NCBI GenBank assembly: GCA_950106755.1
Contig: OX467082.1
Location: 32,736,001-32,800,000, forward strand
Direction of reading: 5' to 3'
DNA length: 64,000 nt
DNA from: Climacium dendroides
Lineage: Eukaryota > Streptophyta > Bryopsida > Hypnales > Climaciaceae
The translations under genes and the position numbers were made by a program. This document shows, piece after piece, positions 13,007 to 24,696 of this stretch. The notes below the pieces were generated by a model. The model searched no databases. It was not told where the DNA came from and saw only the letters and a program-made list of their open reading frames with translations. Numbering within the stretch: position 1 is the stretch's first letter; each line of letters opens with the position of its first letter.

Positions 13007-15364
13007 CTAGTCTTCCCATGCGTCATCTGCTGCCCCTTCGCCTTTTTTAGTGTCTGTTGAAGAAGTAAGCATATGCTTGTACTTATCATCCACACGAACT
13101 GTCGTGGCACCGACTTGAGCCACTCCAAGAGGCGCAAGCCTTCCCTCTCTAAAAGCTGCTGCTTGTTCCCTCTCCTTCCTCCTGGCAGCTTTGCCCGTAG
13201 CGAAGGCCATCGTGTTCCCTGATTCGGCTTCAGTAATTGCCCTTCGGATTTGAGCCACAAGGAAAACATCTCGTTCAGTGTAAAATGAGGTTGCTCGTCC
13301 AGAGGCCCCTGCACGACCCGTCCGCCCAATCCGGTGTACGTAATCCTCCATAGTTTTTGGAAGATCCAAGTTGATCACATGTGCGACACCTATCACCCAG
13401 GTTTACAAATTTGATTAGGGCTTCGAGTTCTCCAAAAAGAATAATCACAACGAAGTGAGCTTCAGTGCAGTCCGGTGAATAAGATGCGCTCAATCATGAA
13501 ACATTACGAATAAATGATAATCAGGACTTCAAACTCAACGAGCAAGGTTCAGATATTGATAACAATGATAATAATTGAAATAATAAAAGTCGCAACAATC
13601 GGAACAAAGTAGTTGATCAGAAACATTTCAAGATCAACGTAATCCAGCATTGATAACCCCTCGCCAATTCCCTTTACCAATGAAAAGCTTTAAAAATTAA
13701 GAAAAAAACGCAACAATTTTGTACCAAATTCTTTCTCAGATGAGCAGATGAGGAGCCTGTTTCGTTATCACAGTAGCATGAGATGACCACTTACTTCCTA
13801 GCACGGCAGAATATAGGTTAAGCCGAACCAATAGAGAAAACCACCAACAGGGTACACCTAAAACCCCTAGACATATTGAGCTTCGACTGCTCAACAAAAA
13901 GAGCCTGCTGAAATATCAAGACTCTTCCAAGCAAATGCACAATAGCCACTCTCACCACCACCCAAAATTCACTGCAATACATAAGTCCATCTCTCATGAT
14001 TTGACCACCTACAAATTGTCGTTCAGGTTCAAACAAATACCTGTAACGTCCAATCCACGCGATGCAACATCAGTTGCCACAAGAATATTCGTTGTGCCCT
14101 TCCGAAAGTCCCTGAGAGCAGCTTCTCGTTCGCTCTGGCTCCTTCCCCCGTGAAGAGCAGTAGCTTTCAACCCTTGCTCAACCAAGGCGTCAGTCACCTC
14201 ATCGCAACGCGCTTTGCGTTCCACGAAAACAATGGTAAGAGGAGGTGGTTGATTCGAGTCAAGCGATTGTGAATGTTCATCAACAAGTAGCGCCAGCAAA
14301 CTGTCGATCTTCTCTTTCTCAGTAATCTTTTCCAAGTTCTGCGTAACATTAGCAGTGGGGCTGCTCACTCGACCCACTTTCACCCGAATAGGGTTTGATA
14401 GATACTCCTGAGCCAGCGCTTCAATCTCCTCCGGCATGGTGGCGCTAAACAGTAGCGTTTGGTGCTTCTTCGGAAGGCTTCTCATCACCTCCCTAATCTG
14501 AGGCTCAAAACCCATGTCCAGCATCCTGTCCGCCTCGTCCAACACAACATAAGAAACTCTCGAAAGGGAGCTGTTCCCCTGCTGCAAATGATCGATAAAC
14601 CTCCCAGGAGTGGCCACCACTATCTCCACACCAGCACGAAGCTCGGACCGCTGCTCGTAAATGTTGGTCCCGCCCACCACGATCGACGTCTTGAACCCCT
14701 CCGCGGAGCGACTGAACGCTTTCACCTCTTTCTCAATCTGCTGCGCGAGCTCTCGAGTAGGAGCCAAAACTAAGGCCAAAGGACCATCACCTCGCCGAAT
14801 CGCAGGCTGCGCGAGACAATGCTGAATCATAGGCAGGGAAAAAGCAGCCGTCTTACCGGAGCCCGTCTCAGCACAGCCGAGCAAATCTCGTCCCGCGAGC
14901 GCGACCGGGAGGGCTTGCGCTTGTATGGGAGTCGGGGTCGTGTAATTGTGAAAAGTCACATCTTTCATAATGCTTAAGTGAAGGCACATATCTTCAAAGG
15001 ACTCGATAGGAGCTGGTGCGGGTTCGGTACCCGGCGTAATTTCGACGTCCACGTTGAGGCGAGCTCGCACTTCGGCAATCTGCTCGGGTTGCAGTTTCCG
15101 CACGCGCTCCGAGGGTTGCCATGCAGGCCACACAACCTCCGGATGCCCTACGCCCCCGCGCATCGTCGAGGAACTCTCCCGTTGCCCGTATCCATTGCCA
15201 TAGCTGCCACTGCCGTTCCCGGACACCACTTCCGATCTCTTACTCGCGCCAAAGCTGCTGCTGCTGCCATAACCTCCTCGGCCTCCGTCTCTGCCTGCTA
15301 CACCTGACGACGCGGCTCCTACAGGGGCGGCTCCCGCCCTAAGATGCGGAGGGACATAAGGCAT
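13007..15364 (-). CDS. DEAD-box ATP-dependent RNA helicase (DDX3/vasa-like group), two exons
   Basis: This enzyme class uses ATP to unwind or remodel RNA and RNA-protein complexes. Coding exons are 14,041-15,364 and 13,007-13,389. The 651-bp intron has a GTATTT donor and a TAG acceptor and splits a glycine codon (phase 1). Joined, they encode 568 residues. A Gly/Ser-rich low-complexity N-terminus (about 10-75) starts with MPYVPPHLR, a start also seen in DDX3-like proteins. The full motif set is present: PTPIQ (144-148), AETGSGKT (165-172), PTRELAQQ (202-209), TPGR (252-255), DEAD (276-279), SAT (307-309), [11 protein letters not shown] (430-440, just before the intron) and [10 protein letters not shown] (460-469). 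The tail is basic (RRKERE, 511-516) and ends acidic (DDAWED). All catalytic motifs are intact, so the gene is probably functional. The exact subfamily (RH number) is not assigned. Confidence 0.95.
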
Positions 15365-17586
15365 GGCTGTGGTCTCTGCTTGACAAAACGTCGCCCGCTA
15401 CACCAAACCAAAACTACACCAAACTGCGCCTCCGTCCTCAAAGCTCATCTACAATGCCCGCACGCTGACCTAGATCTAAAGAACCTAAAGCGGAAACAGC
15501 AGAAATGTCTCCAACCAGAAAAAAAAAAACCCTAAAGGTGCCGAATAGGATGCCTGCAGTCCTAGGCTAGGGTTTGAGAGGTCTTCTTCGCTACTGCACC
15601 AAATGCTGCAAAATTGAGCTTGAAATTGAACTGTCGAGGTCCGCTTCGCGATTCTGCGGTGGCAATCGGAGGTCTCGATGAGTTGTGAGCGTTCAAAGTC
15701 CTGGAATCCTCAAATGATGCTGCTAAGTTACGGCAGATTGTCTTGTGTTTTCGTTGATATGGGGCCGGCCGTTGAGCGTGGCGGGTCTAGTGAGTTCTTC
15801 TTCGGCCGCACTCGGGAGCTGAATCTTGGATGGATGTTGGATGATATTCGTTGATTCTAGGAAGGAAAAGACGAGTCAGTATTGTTGCAAAAATGATGAC
15901 CTAATGGCCCCCCTCATGCAGAGAATGATGAATCTTTTGACACACTTTTACGTAACAAAAGGTTGTTAAAAAACAAGTGGCAAGCTTTACTTGTTTTGTT
16001 TAAACCCTAAAAGGTCCCCACATTCACTCCAAAAAAAATTTGGAAGCGATCAACTTTCATCCATTTTTTATTCAAAAGAGTTTCGAGTTCAAAAAAAAGA
16101 AATTTTGGGAGATCATCTATTAGGAAAAAGTTCATATTGAAACCAAAGTGATGGATGATTAGAATTTAGTGATATAATTTCATTTTGTATGATGTGATAA
16201 TGGAAAATAAGGGCCCAAGACACAATTATGTAATGTTGTGTTGTATGGCCTTGATTTAGATTCAAATCAAAGAGACTGTAGTAGGACTGATATTTATTTA
16301 CAAATTTAGCAATGGGGATCCGAGGATCAATTAAATAGATGTAATTTATGATAAGTTATAAAATTTGAGATGCAATCCATAGCATTGTGGGTCCATACTA
16401 TCTACTCATTTGTCTTGAAGAAAGAATTAAATATCTAGGAAAGAATATTATAGGATGACCGAGCCTCTAAGGTTAATTCTCTTACTTTTGTCAATGTTCT
16501 TGGGCCTTCTACATTGTCTTGAGCCATCCATGGTAAATTGCTAGATCTAAGATGTCATGGTCCATAGTCTACCAATATTCTATCCTCCATTTAACTTGAA
16601 AAAAAGAAAGGTATTTAAGACAGAATGTCTTGAGGTGACTAAGCCTCTTTATTTCATTCTAAGGTTAATTCTCTTGCTTTCAACCAATATTCTTGGGCCT
16701 GCTACAATTCTTGGGAGACTAGATGTCCTATCTTTTAGAATTCCATTAAATCTTCTTCAAAGATGTGTGGAAGAAAAATACTCTTAAAAATTGGAAAAAA
16801 AACATTGTTTATTTTAACCATATATGATTTCAAATGGACTTCTCATCAGGTGAAGCCTTGGGAATAATTTAGGGATTATGACCTAAATAATCTCAAAATT
16901 TTCAATTTAAAAAATATATATGTTCATAGTTTTGTTGTATAAAACTTTGGACTTTTAATGTCAATATATTTTATCAATTTCAATACTCTACTATTATGGT
17001 GACTAAAATAATAAAAATGATTTAAAAAAAATTGTCATGACATTATCTTTGAATATTTGCAAATACATTATTATTATTTTATACTAATTGATTTTTAATA
17101 AATTGAAATTATTTAAATACAAACTCATCTATGAATTGAGACATATTTTTCACTATAGTATTGGAATGAAGGAATTTATTTAATATAATATCAAAAATAC
17201 TATTAAAATATTAATAACACAATAGAATATAAAAGAACTACTGAAATATATTCTTTATTCAAATCATGAACTTTAGGTCAAAATTTATTTAAATGATTTT
17301 TTTCTAATAAGAAAGGTACATATATTTTTCTATTGACAAATATGAGGTGAATTTACAAAGAGTTGCACAAAAATCATGGAATTTTGATGCAATTACAAAT
17401 GAGTCCACTTGACTAAAGCCATGCAATTTTAAAGATACATGATTTTAAGTTCATAATTTGTCTATTCTTTCATATATTAGCTTGATGACTTCTTTTTTAA
17501 ACCCTCAAACCTGTATTAAATTTTATCTTCAATGGTAAGAATATTTTAATAAAGAATTCATGTCAAAAATTTTGTTTTTATTTTCC
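15365..17586. other. 5' flank of the helicase, then AT-rich sequence
   Basis: About 15,365-15,850 is relatively GC-rich and probably holds the 5' UTR and promoter of the minus-strand helicase gene. No clear TATA box was picked out. From about 15,900 the sequence is AT-rich with no gene recognised. Confidence 0.5.
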
Positions 17587-17675
17587 TAACCCCTAAAGTC
17601 CCAAGGCCTTTTTTCTTATAAAAAACACTCAAAACTACCATTTCTATTGCAAGGAACAAAAATCTTGAAATTTTC
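17587..17675. mobile_element. Fragment of a TTAA/CCC piggyBac-like element
   Basis: TAACCCCTAAAGTCCC at 17,587, followed by AAACACTCAAAACTACCATT, matches the left ends of the elements at 5,811 and 63,252. Similarity fades after ~90 bp, where Copia sequence begins, so it is a truncated copy abutting the Copia 3' end. Confidence 0.55.
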
Positions 17676-17689
17676 ATTGTACATACAAA

Positions 17690-18206
17690 CAAGGGAAGTC
17701 GGACTCCTTGAATCTTTGTTGATAAAGTTCTCAACCATATCGCTTCCCTTACATTGTCAGTGAGTGCCTTGGCTTTTGCGTCTGTTGATGATACAACAAC
17801 ACTGTTTGATTTTTTGATTTTTTTGAGTACCACAAGATGGATCCTCCTGCTAGTTTGAAAATCCAATTAGTGATCAATTTTCTATTAGTCTTGGAGTATA
17901 CCCAATCATAGATGTGTTATGATCCTTGCAATAGAATATTTTGAAATCTAAAGCTCTTTTTATGTATCTCAATACTTGATTAGTAGCTTCTAAGTGCAGC
18001 ACTTTAGGGCTGTTTATGAACCTGCTTAGCACACCTATAGCATAGAGAATCTCCAGTTTACCATTCACCAAATAGATAAGCATGCTAACTAGTTGTTGAA
18101 ACTTTCTTGTATCAACATGTGGTGAGGTTTCTTTTAGCCCAAGGTGTGTATTTTCGGACATTGGTACTGCGGCAAGTGTACAAGAGTTCATATTAAAATC
18201 CTCCAA
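17690..18206 (-). pseudogene. Copia RNase H region
   Basis: In Copia elements RNase H removes the RNA template during reverse transcription. 17,874-18,206 encodes the connection segment (PMSENTHLGLKE ... FQQLVSMLIYL ... VLRYIKRALDF), and the following frame holds SSTDAKAKALTDNVREAIWL, the conserved end of the RNase H domain. The frame shifts near 17,870 and the domain then runs into the piggyBac-like fragment. Confidence 0.85.
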
Positions 18207-18325
18207 AATTTGCGAAGCATAAGTTTTTGGGATAAAAAGATTATAAGGTTTGTCCTAATAAACTCAACACCTAGATAATGTTTTACATCATCAAAGGCAG
18301 TCATGTCAAAGCGGGTCATGAATCT

Positions 18326-19021
18326 CTATTTGAAAGTTTGAATGCCATTTTGATCTGATCTTGTGACAAGTAAATTGTCTACATACAATATAAGTATAAT
18401 GATTCTTATTTTGTTTGTAATATAGAACAAGCTATAATGTGCTTTGGTATGAGACAAGCCTTGCTCTGATAAAAAACCATTTATTTTTTCAAACCAAATC
18501 CGGAGTGATTGTCGTAAACCATACAATGATTTCTTCAATTTATAAACTTTGTTTCTTGTTACAAAAGTATGGAACCCTTTTGGCACTTCCATATAGACTA
18601 CTTCCTTTAAATTTCCATTCAAAAAGGCTATCACAACGTCTAGATGCACTAGAATCCAATCATTATTAGCTACTAACGCTACCACCATGTGTACAACTTC
18701 CCATTTTGCTACAAGTGCAAAAACTTTTATTAAAGTCTAGGCCTTTTGTTTGTTAAAACCTCATGCAACCAAATGTGCCTTGAGTTTTGTTGGTCTATCT
18801 TCAGTATCTATTTTTGTCTTATAAATCCACCTAGTTGTCACTAGTTTAATGCTGGATAGTGGGTCACATAGGTCCTGTGTTTCATTTTTCAAAAGCAATT
18901 CTTGTTCAAATTTCATGGCTTCCCTCCAACTTAGATGGCTACCTGCCTCTGCAAAGCTGATTGGTTCAGATGGCTCATTGATAACTCCAAAGAAGTAGTT
19001 TAATTCTATAGGTTCTACCAA
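18326..19021 (-). pseudogene. Copia reverse transcriptase (RVT_2), broken
   Basis: Two frames cover the domain. 18,761-19,021 carries the start (FAEAGSHLSWREAMKFEQEL ... TTRWIYKTKID ... KAHLVA). 18,326-18,688 carries HLDVVIAFLNGNLKEVVYME, KLKKSLYGLRQSLRIW and the active-site block. The catalytic YVDD reads YVDN, so one essential Asp is lost. A break separates the two frames near 18,700-18,760. Confidence 0.9.
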
Positions 19022-19079
19022 CTCAATTAACTCAATAGAAGGTGGAAAGATCTTAGCAGTTACAGTGGACTCTACCGAG

Positions 19080-19800
19080 TAGGTATAGGAATTGTTTTAA
19101 TAGGATTGATAATCGTATGGATTTTAATGGCTACAAGCGAGTTGAAGATATTTGCAATGGTGGAGCCTGATATGGATTTATCTATTAAATCTAGTGAGAT
19201 TAAGGTGTTCGTTGGTTCACTTGGTTGTTATGTGGTCTAGGTTTGCAATGGCTCTACTCTTAAAATAACTATCAGAGTTGTTCTAGCTAAAGAATTGCTA
19301 TCTAATGACATTGACATCATGGTACTAGGAGGAGGTTGTAGAATAAGATTTTTTTACTATATTTCACACATCAATTTCAACGTTGCGAGATAATATCAAC
19401 GTTCTATCACTGGAAATCCAAATTCAAAAGCCTTTATCTGCTCATTGTATCCCACGAATAACCATACTTTTGTTTTCGAGTCTAGTTTATTGTGTTGATT
19501 TTGCTCAACCTAGACATAGACCTTAGAACCAAAGACACGAAGAAATGATATATCAAGGATTTTTCCAAATAGTCTTTGAAAGGGGGTTACCTATGAATTA
19601 GCTACAGTTGGAGAACGATTAATGAGAAATGTGGTGGTATTAATAGCCTTTGTCCATAAAAATTGTGGAGTGGCTGCAAATACTGACATATTCCTTATTG
19701 TCTTGAGAAGTTTGCGATTAGATTTTTCCGCTACATTGTTTTGCTCCGGGATATCCACATTAGTGAGTTGTCTTCTGATTCCCAAACTTGGGTGGTGCAT
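19080..19800 (-). pseudogene. Copia integrase, C-terminal part
   Basis: 19,591-19,800 encodes GIRRQLTNVDIPEQNNVAEK, the conserved block around the catalytic Glu. The following minus-strand frames give FLRVFGSKVYV and LDSKTKVWLFVGYN, which occur after the core in Copia integrases. Stops interrupt the frame. Upstream the domain is cut by the ~500-bp element at about 19,801. Confidence 0.85.
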
Positions 19801-20330
19801 TTAGTTCTACTACAACAAACCATGTGTGGACAAGTTTTTTTTTAATAAACTATAATTTTAACTTCAAATTTTGAGCATTGTTTACTAATGACTATAGGAT
19901 TCTACTCCCAAAATTTCAAACTCAAATAAAATATGAAATGATTTCTAAAAGAGGTTAAAAATGCACTGAAATAACATGTTTTTTTTAACTCAAATGTTTT
20001 TAGAGAACACATTTAGATGATCATTGCATCAATATTCAACTCAAAATGAGCTTTCAACAAAAAGTTATTTTTAAAAATTTTGTGTTCATTTTTTAAACAA
20101 TTTTTTCTTATATAATATAGGGATGTAAAAGTTACTTTTTAGTTCTACAATGTATCTTTTTACTTCAAAAATTTGTAACTAATTATTATTAACAAATGAG
20201 AATCAATAATTCAAAACATAAACTTTCAAAGTAGAAAAATCTATTCATATTTTTTTCATTTCATTTTATTTAAAATTCAAAAAGTATATAGGAGGTCCAA
20301 AGTTTTGTTCACACGTGGTTTTTAATGAAC
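19801..20330. mobile_element. ~500-bp non-autonomous element inside Copia integrase, copy 1
   Basis: This block interrupts the integrase between a GGEFLSFDF segment and the GIRRQLT segment. Its ends form a short inverted repeat: AAACCATGTGTGGACAA near 19,817 and, reversed, AAACCACGTGTGAACAA near 20,318. A second copy lies at about 40,261-40,770. The exact boundaries and target duplication are unclear. Confidence 0.65.
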
Positions 20331-20339
20331 ATTCTAAGT

Positions 20340-20517
20340 GACCCTCCGAGTTCCAAAATTCGTGCATAGTTTCGAAAAATCAAATGAAAGAAATTCTCCT
20401 CCTCAATTGCTACAAATCATGCGTATGCTTTAACCTATTTGAAGCTCGATCATTACCTTGAATTAGCTGAAATGCTCAAACGCTTTAGATTTACAATGAA
20501 GAAATTTAACCTAGATG
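20340..20517 (-). pseudogene. Copia integrase core segment between two insertions
   Basis: Read on the minus strand, this joins the segment left of 22,721 after removal of the CACTA element. It contains RLNFFIVNLKRLSISAN-like sequence and then GGEFLSFDFSKLC, matching the region between the second catalytic Asp and Glu of Copia integrases. In-frame stops are present. Confidence 0.7.
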
Positions 20518-20859
20518 CACTACAACAATGGTAGTATTTTATGACTGCAAAATTATGACTGAGGATGACTGGCGACTACTTGCAGTCATATTCTTAAAGG
20601 CCAACACTTTGGGGAGAAATATGACTGCAAAATATGACTACCAATCATTTTTACGCCTTTTACTTCACAAGTGTATACTATACGGCCATTAGGAATACCA
20701 AAGTACTTCATAGGGAACATAGGGAACATGTTTGGGAACGTTGAGTCATATTATCAATTATATTTTCATAGTAGTGAATTTTGTTTTGTTTTGGGCAATT
20801 CGAGAAAAATATGGGCAATTCTAAAAAATATATAAATATGCCATCATTTATATTTTGAA

Positions 20860-21560
20860 ATCCTAGTCATTTACTTTTTCGAATTTTAAATCCTAGTCAC
20901 TTCTTTTTTAGTGTTTTGAGACCCTAGCCATTATTTTCTTAGGGTTTTAGAACCCTAATCGCCACTTTTTAGGGTTTTGAAAACCCTAGCCATCATTTTT
21001 TGTGGTTCTTCTTCCTTACTTTCTATTGTCTCTTAGCTCTCATTTGTTGTTGTTTTTTGTTGCATCTCAACTCTTGTTTCTTGTTGCTCTTTACTTTATG
21101 TTTCTTGCTTCTTATTGTTGCATTTAAATTCTTTTTTTCTCTTGCATTTGAACTTTTTTTTTCTTTTTAGTTCTTATTTTGTAATTCTTGCTTCTTATTT
21201 CTTCTTGTTGCATCTACACTCTCATTTCTTGTTGTTTCTTGTTATATCTTAGTTAATATTTTTTGTTTCTTTTTGTGTCTTAGTTGTTGCTTCTTATTTC
21301 TTCTTGTGTCTTAATTGTTACTTCATGTTGTGTCTTAGTTGTTGTTTCTTGTTTTGTGTTTCTTCTTGCGTTTTAGTTGTTGTTTCTTGTTTCTTGTTGT
21401 GTCTTAGTTGTTATTTCTTATTGTGTCTTAGTTGTTATTTCTTGTTACTTATTGTTTCTTGTTGTGTCTTAGTTGTTGCTTCTTATTTCTTGTTGCATCT
21501 TAACTTTTACTTCTTGTTATTTCTTAATACTTATCTTTTTTTTCTTGTTTCCTCCATCAT
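20860..21560. repeat. Tandem minisatellites inside the CACTA element
   Basis: About 20,860-21,000 has several ~35-bp units around AAATCCTAGTCA and TTAGGGTTTTAGAACCCTA. About 21,040-21,560 is a pyrimidine-rich degenerate repeat of units such as TTGTTGTGTCTTAGTTGT. The Leu/Cys-rich open frame at 21,304-21,621 is a by-product of this repeat. Confidence 0.75.
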
Positions 21561-22029
21561 CAATCTTATTCTTCCTATCCTAAACTTGAACTACATATTT
21601 TGTATTGTAATAAGCCTTTGAAGGTTGAGCTTTGTTGTTCAATCATTAAAAATTAACTTCTCATTTCTTTAATTGTATATACAGACACCAAAAGTTGAAA
21701 CAAAGGCATTGGAGACTACTTACAACCCAATGAAGCTATCTTCACATTATTGTAAGGATTGTAAGCCTTATTGGATTGTGTGAATGATTCATTGTGATAT
21801 ATATATATTTTGTATTAGTGACTAATAAATGTCAATGAAGATAGTTGTATTTGTTCTTGCATTCTTCTTCTTTAATATGATTATCTCTCATACATCTCTA
21901 AAATCATATATTATGTATTCATTTTTAATTGCATGAGGGTTTTTATTCAATTGTTAAATCATCTTGATGTATGATAGTTATATATCATATCCATTTTAAA
22001 TGCATTAAAAATGTGATTGTAGTTAGTAA

Positions 22030-22440
22030 TATAACTGACCAGAGTCATATTCTACATCATTCAAAAATATGACTCATGAGAATCATTTTTCACATTAACA
22101 AGAATATGACTCACCGCAGTCATATTCCACATTACTGCAAAATATGACTCACCCTAGTTATATTCCATGTAACCAAAAAATATGACTCATTGCAGTCATA
22201 TTCCATGTTATTACAAAATATGACTGATCGCAAACATATTTCACATTACTGCAAAATATGACTCACCGCAGTCATATTTCACATTACTGCAAAATATGAC
22301 TCACCGCAGTCATATTCCATGTTACTATAAAATATGATTAACCATAGTCATATTCCATGTCATCAAAAAATATGACTCACTACAGTCATATTCCACGTCA
22401 TCAAAAAATATGACTCGACACAGTCGTATTCCACATAGGA
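22030..22440. repeat. Array of palindromic ~40-bp units, CACTA subterminal region
   Basis: About ten units of the form AATATGACTCACCGCAGTCATATT separated by short CCACATTACTGCA-like spacers. Each unit is itself an inverted repeat. Such motifs resemble the subterminal transposase-binding repeats of CACTA elements; binding here is inferred. Confidence 0.85.
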
Positions 22441-22720
22441 TTTTTTTATTTGCCCGGGCAACCCAAGAAAAAGTCAAAAAATCCCTAGGATAGTCAAAGT
22501 ATACGCCTAGTTGGCATACTATGGCTAAAAATGGGTATTTATACCCCTCAACTCATATGACTGCCAATATGACTGATGTCTGAAGCGATTGCTTTTAAAC
22601 GACTAGAGTCAGTCATATTCCGAGTCATCTACAATGATTTCTGCGTAAATCATATTTTTTGATTTTACGATTCACTGCAGTCATATTTTGCAGTCATAAA
22701 ACACTGCTTTTGTTGTAGTG

Positions 22721-23480
22721 ATGAAACGGCTATAATCATCAATAATCACCATGAAGTATTATGAGCCTCCTAATGATGGTGTAGGCAGTGGACTACAAAG
22801 ATCTAGGTGAATTAGCTCTAATGGCTTCGAAGCTCGATTAGTACTTTGATGTGGGAAGCTTTCTCTAGTCTATTTCCCTACTTAACATTGACTACACACT
22901 TGAGGATGTATTGTATATTAGACACCAATTTTTTGGCTACTAAGTCATGAAGTCTATCATAATTAATGTCACCCAATCAATAATGCCATAATCTAACTTT
23001 ATCGATATCAACTTGTGCTAAATTTGTTGTAACATCGAGATTGAGTGTTGAAAACTTATACAGACCATTCTTTTTGTTGTGAAAACCTTCAGCTATGATT
23101 TTTTTATGTCCTTGACTATATAAGATACATTTTTTGTTATCAAAGCATGCAATAATGCCCTTATTAGTTAAAGAACTGATAGACAATAAGTTCTTGCTTT
23201 GACCAAAAACATAAAAATACCATATACATCTTTATTATCTTTATTCTCCCCTGATGGCAACGTAAAATGAATAGTGTTTTTTCTAGCTATTAGATGACTC
23301 TAACCCTAGCTCTCACCGCTAGTAGGTTTAATGTTGCCTTTGAGTTGATCTAGATTTGTGAAGTTTGAGTAGTCTCTAGTCACATGCTATGTAGCATTGG
23401 AGTCTAAATACCACCCAAAATCAAAGTTTTGAATGCTAAGGGACGATATGGTAGCTTCAAACATTTGAAAATTCTCGTCA
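22721..23480 (-). pseudogene. Copia protease and integrase N-terminal region
   Basis: Near 23,330-23,480 the minus strand reads DSNAT-stop-HVTRDYSNFTNLDQL, the Copia protease active-site region with DSGA changed to DSNA. 22,977-23,186 encodes the pre-integrase segment (GHKKIIAEGFHNKKNGLYKF) and leads into LWHYWLGDINYDRLHDLVAK, the zinc-binding HHCC start of integrase. The frame decays towards 22,721, where the CACTA element begins. Confidence 0.85.
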
Positions 23481-23539
23481 TTTTGTTGCTCAACATCATT
23501 TGTCACTACACATGCGTCTAAGTTTGCCTACGTTTCTTC

Positions 23540-24330
23540 CTAAACAATATTGGTAGAAAACGGCTTGATCCCTAGCTTGGCTTGCATGTCTACTTCTAGC
23601 TTCCTAATATCTCCCAATCTTTCTAGGCACATATCTTTGTGGTGTCCAGGACGACTAGAATAGAAACATCTCATTTGACAATTTTGAAAACCTCCTAATG
23701 AGTTTGAAGTACCTTGTATATTTGAGTAGCTTGGAGATCGGTTCAGTTGCCCCCATGAAAACGATTGGGCTGACTGTTGTAACGTGGCTGAAGTCCACCT
23801 CAAACAAACAACACTTCTGATTCTGAAACCATGGATTATCCTGATTTCAATTGGTGACGACTCTCCTCCAACATGAGCCTTGTCTGCAACTGATCCAACT
23901 TAGGAAACTTGCCTGAATTGGAAATTTTGTAGGAAATAATCATAGCTATCGAGGAGAGCCTTCATCACGATTTGAACCAAATCAATATCATCAACTTTCA
24001 CTTTGATTGCAAATAACTGAGCTAGATTTTGACGAAATTGGGAAAAATAAACTTCGACACCAAAGTTCTCAAAGAAAGAAATGAGTGCAAGTCGATTTTT
24101 TAACTCAAACTTTCTGCTATTGTTATCAACCTCAAAAGAGTGACACAGGAAGTTCCATAAAGGCTTGGGTTCTTGATACTCCATTAGCTGTGCTAAGAGA
24201 GAGTGTTTTTTCGACATTTGTGCCAAGAGAGAGGGTTTTATTGACATTGTCATGATATACATGAGGCGCTCAATTCTCTCACTCTCTTCATCGTCATCAG
24301 CCTCTGTTGGGTGTATTAGCAGTGAAGAAC
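23540..24330 (-). pseudogene. Copia gag (UBN2-like) with degenerate zinc knuckle
   Basis: 23,900-24,262 encodes a gag core fragment (EPKPLWNFLCHSFEVDN ... VKVDDIDLVQIVMKALLDSY). 23,540-23,803 has the nucleocapsid knuckle, CFYSSRPGHHKDMC, whose second cysteine reads Ser. Frames are separated by stops. This region would package the element's RNA. Confidence 0.8.
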
Positions 24331-24684
24331 ATGAAGTGGTTGATTCTTAGAGGATAGACTACATTTTTTCCTTCTTTGCTATACATGTGATCATATACTT
24401 CCATAAATGAAAGTTTGAGGATCCTGTCAGTTTTGCGTCTTCAGGCACGATATTGTCTTTCGACATAGATCTAGGTACCACCGTAACACAAAAGCAACGA
24501 ACTGATTCCCGAAGAAACAACAATCGTTATTGTTGTTTCTTATCAGACTTATTGTTTCACCTATTGAGTACGCAACTACCGTCAATAAAATATACCGATC
24601 AGAAAGAAAGTACTGCTACAAGTTATCAAGTACACAAGCGCTATTAACTCAGACTTCACAAGACGATTCTGAAGTTCTCAACTA

Positions 24685-24696
24685 GCTCTAATACCA
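24685..24696 (-). other. Retrotransposon primer-binding site
   Basis: The minus strand reads TGGTATTAGAGC directly next to the LTR. This is the usual Copia primer-binding site (TGGTATCAGAGC, complementary to initiator Met-tRNA) with one change. Confidence 0.85.

Larger units (their letters stand above)
20518..22720. mobile_element. CACTA (EnSpm)-type DNA transposon, non-autonomous
   Basis: The termini are CACTACAACAATGG (left) and, in reverse complement, CACTACAACAAAAG (right). They continue as an imperfect ~43-bp inverted repeat containing TTTTATGACTGCAAAAT. A 3-bp target duplication, ATG, flanks it (20,515-20,517 and 22,721-22,723), as expected for CACTA elements. Subterminal regions are packed with AATATGACT/AGTCATATT motifs. 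No transposase frame is present. It sits inside the Copia integrase, so it inserted after that element did. Confidence 0.9.

Noticed and set aside
14459..15342. Plus-strand open frames within the helicase exon
   Set aside because: They are antisense shadows of the GC-rich helicase coding exon on the minus strand.
13007..15364. Naming the helicase as a specific Arabidopsis RH gene
   Set aside because: Motifs define a DEAD-box helicase, but the linker and C-terminal sequence do not let me choose between the DDX3-like and neighbouring subfamilies without a phylogeny.
21304..21621. 105-codon Leu/Cys/Phe-rich open frame
   Set aside because: It is a translation of a pyrimidine-rich minisatellite inside the CACTA element; no start context or domain supports a gene.
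22030..22440. Regular palindromic repeats resembling a CRISPR array
   Set aside because: The spacers are near-identical to each other, the array lies inside CACTA termini with a target duplication, and the genome is eukaryotic.
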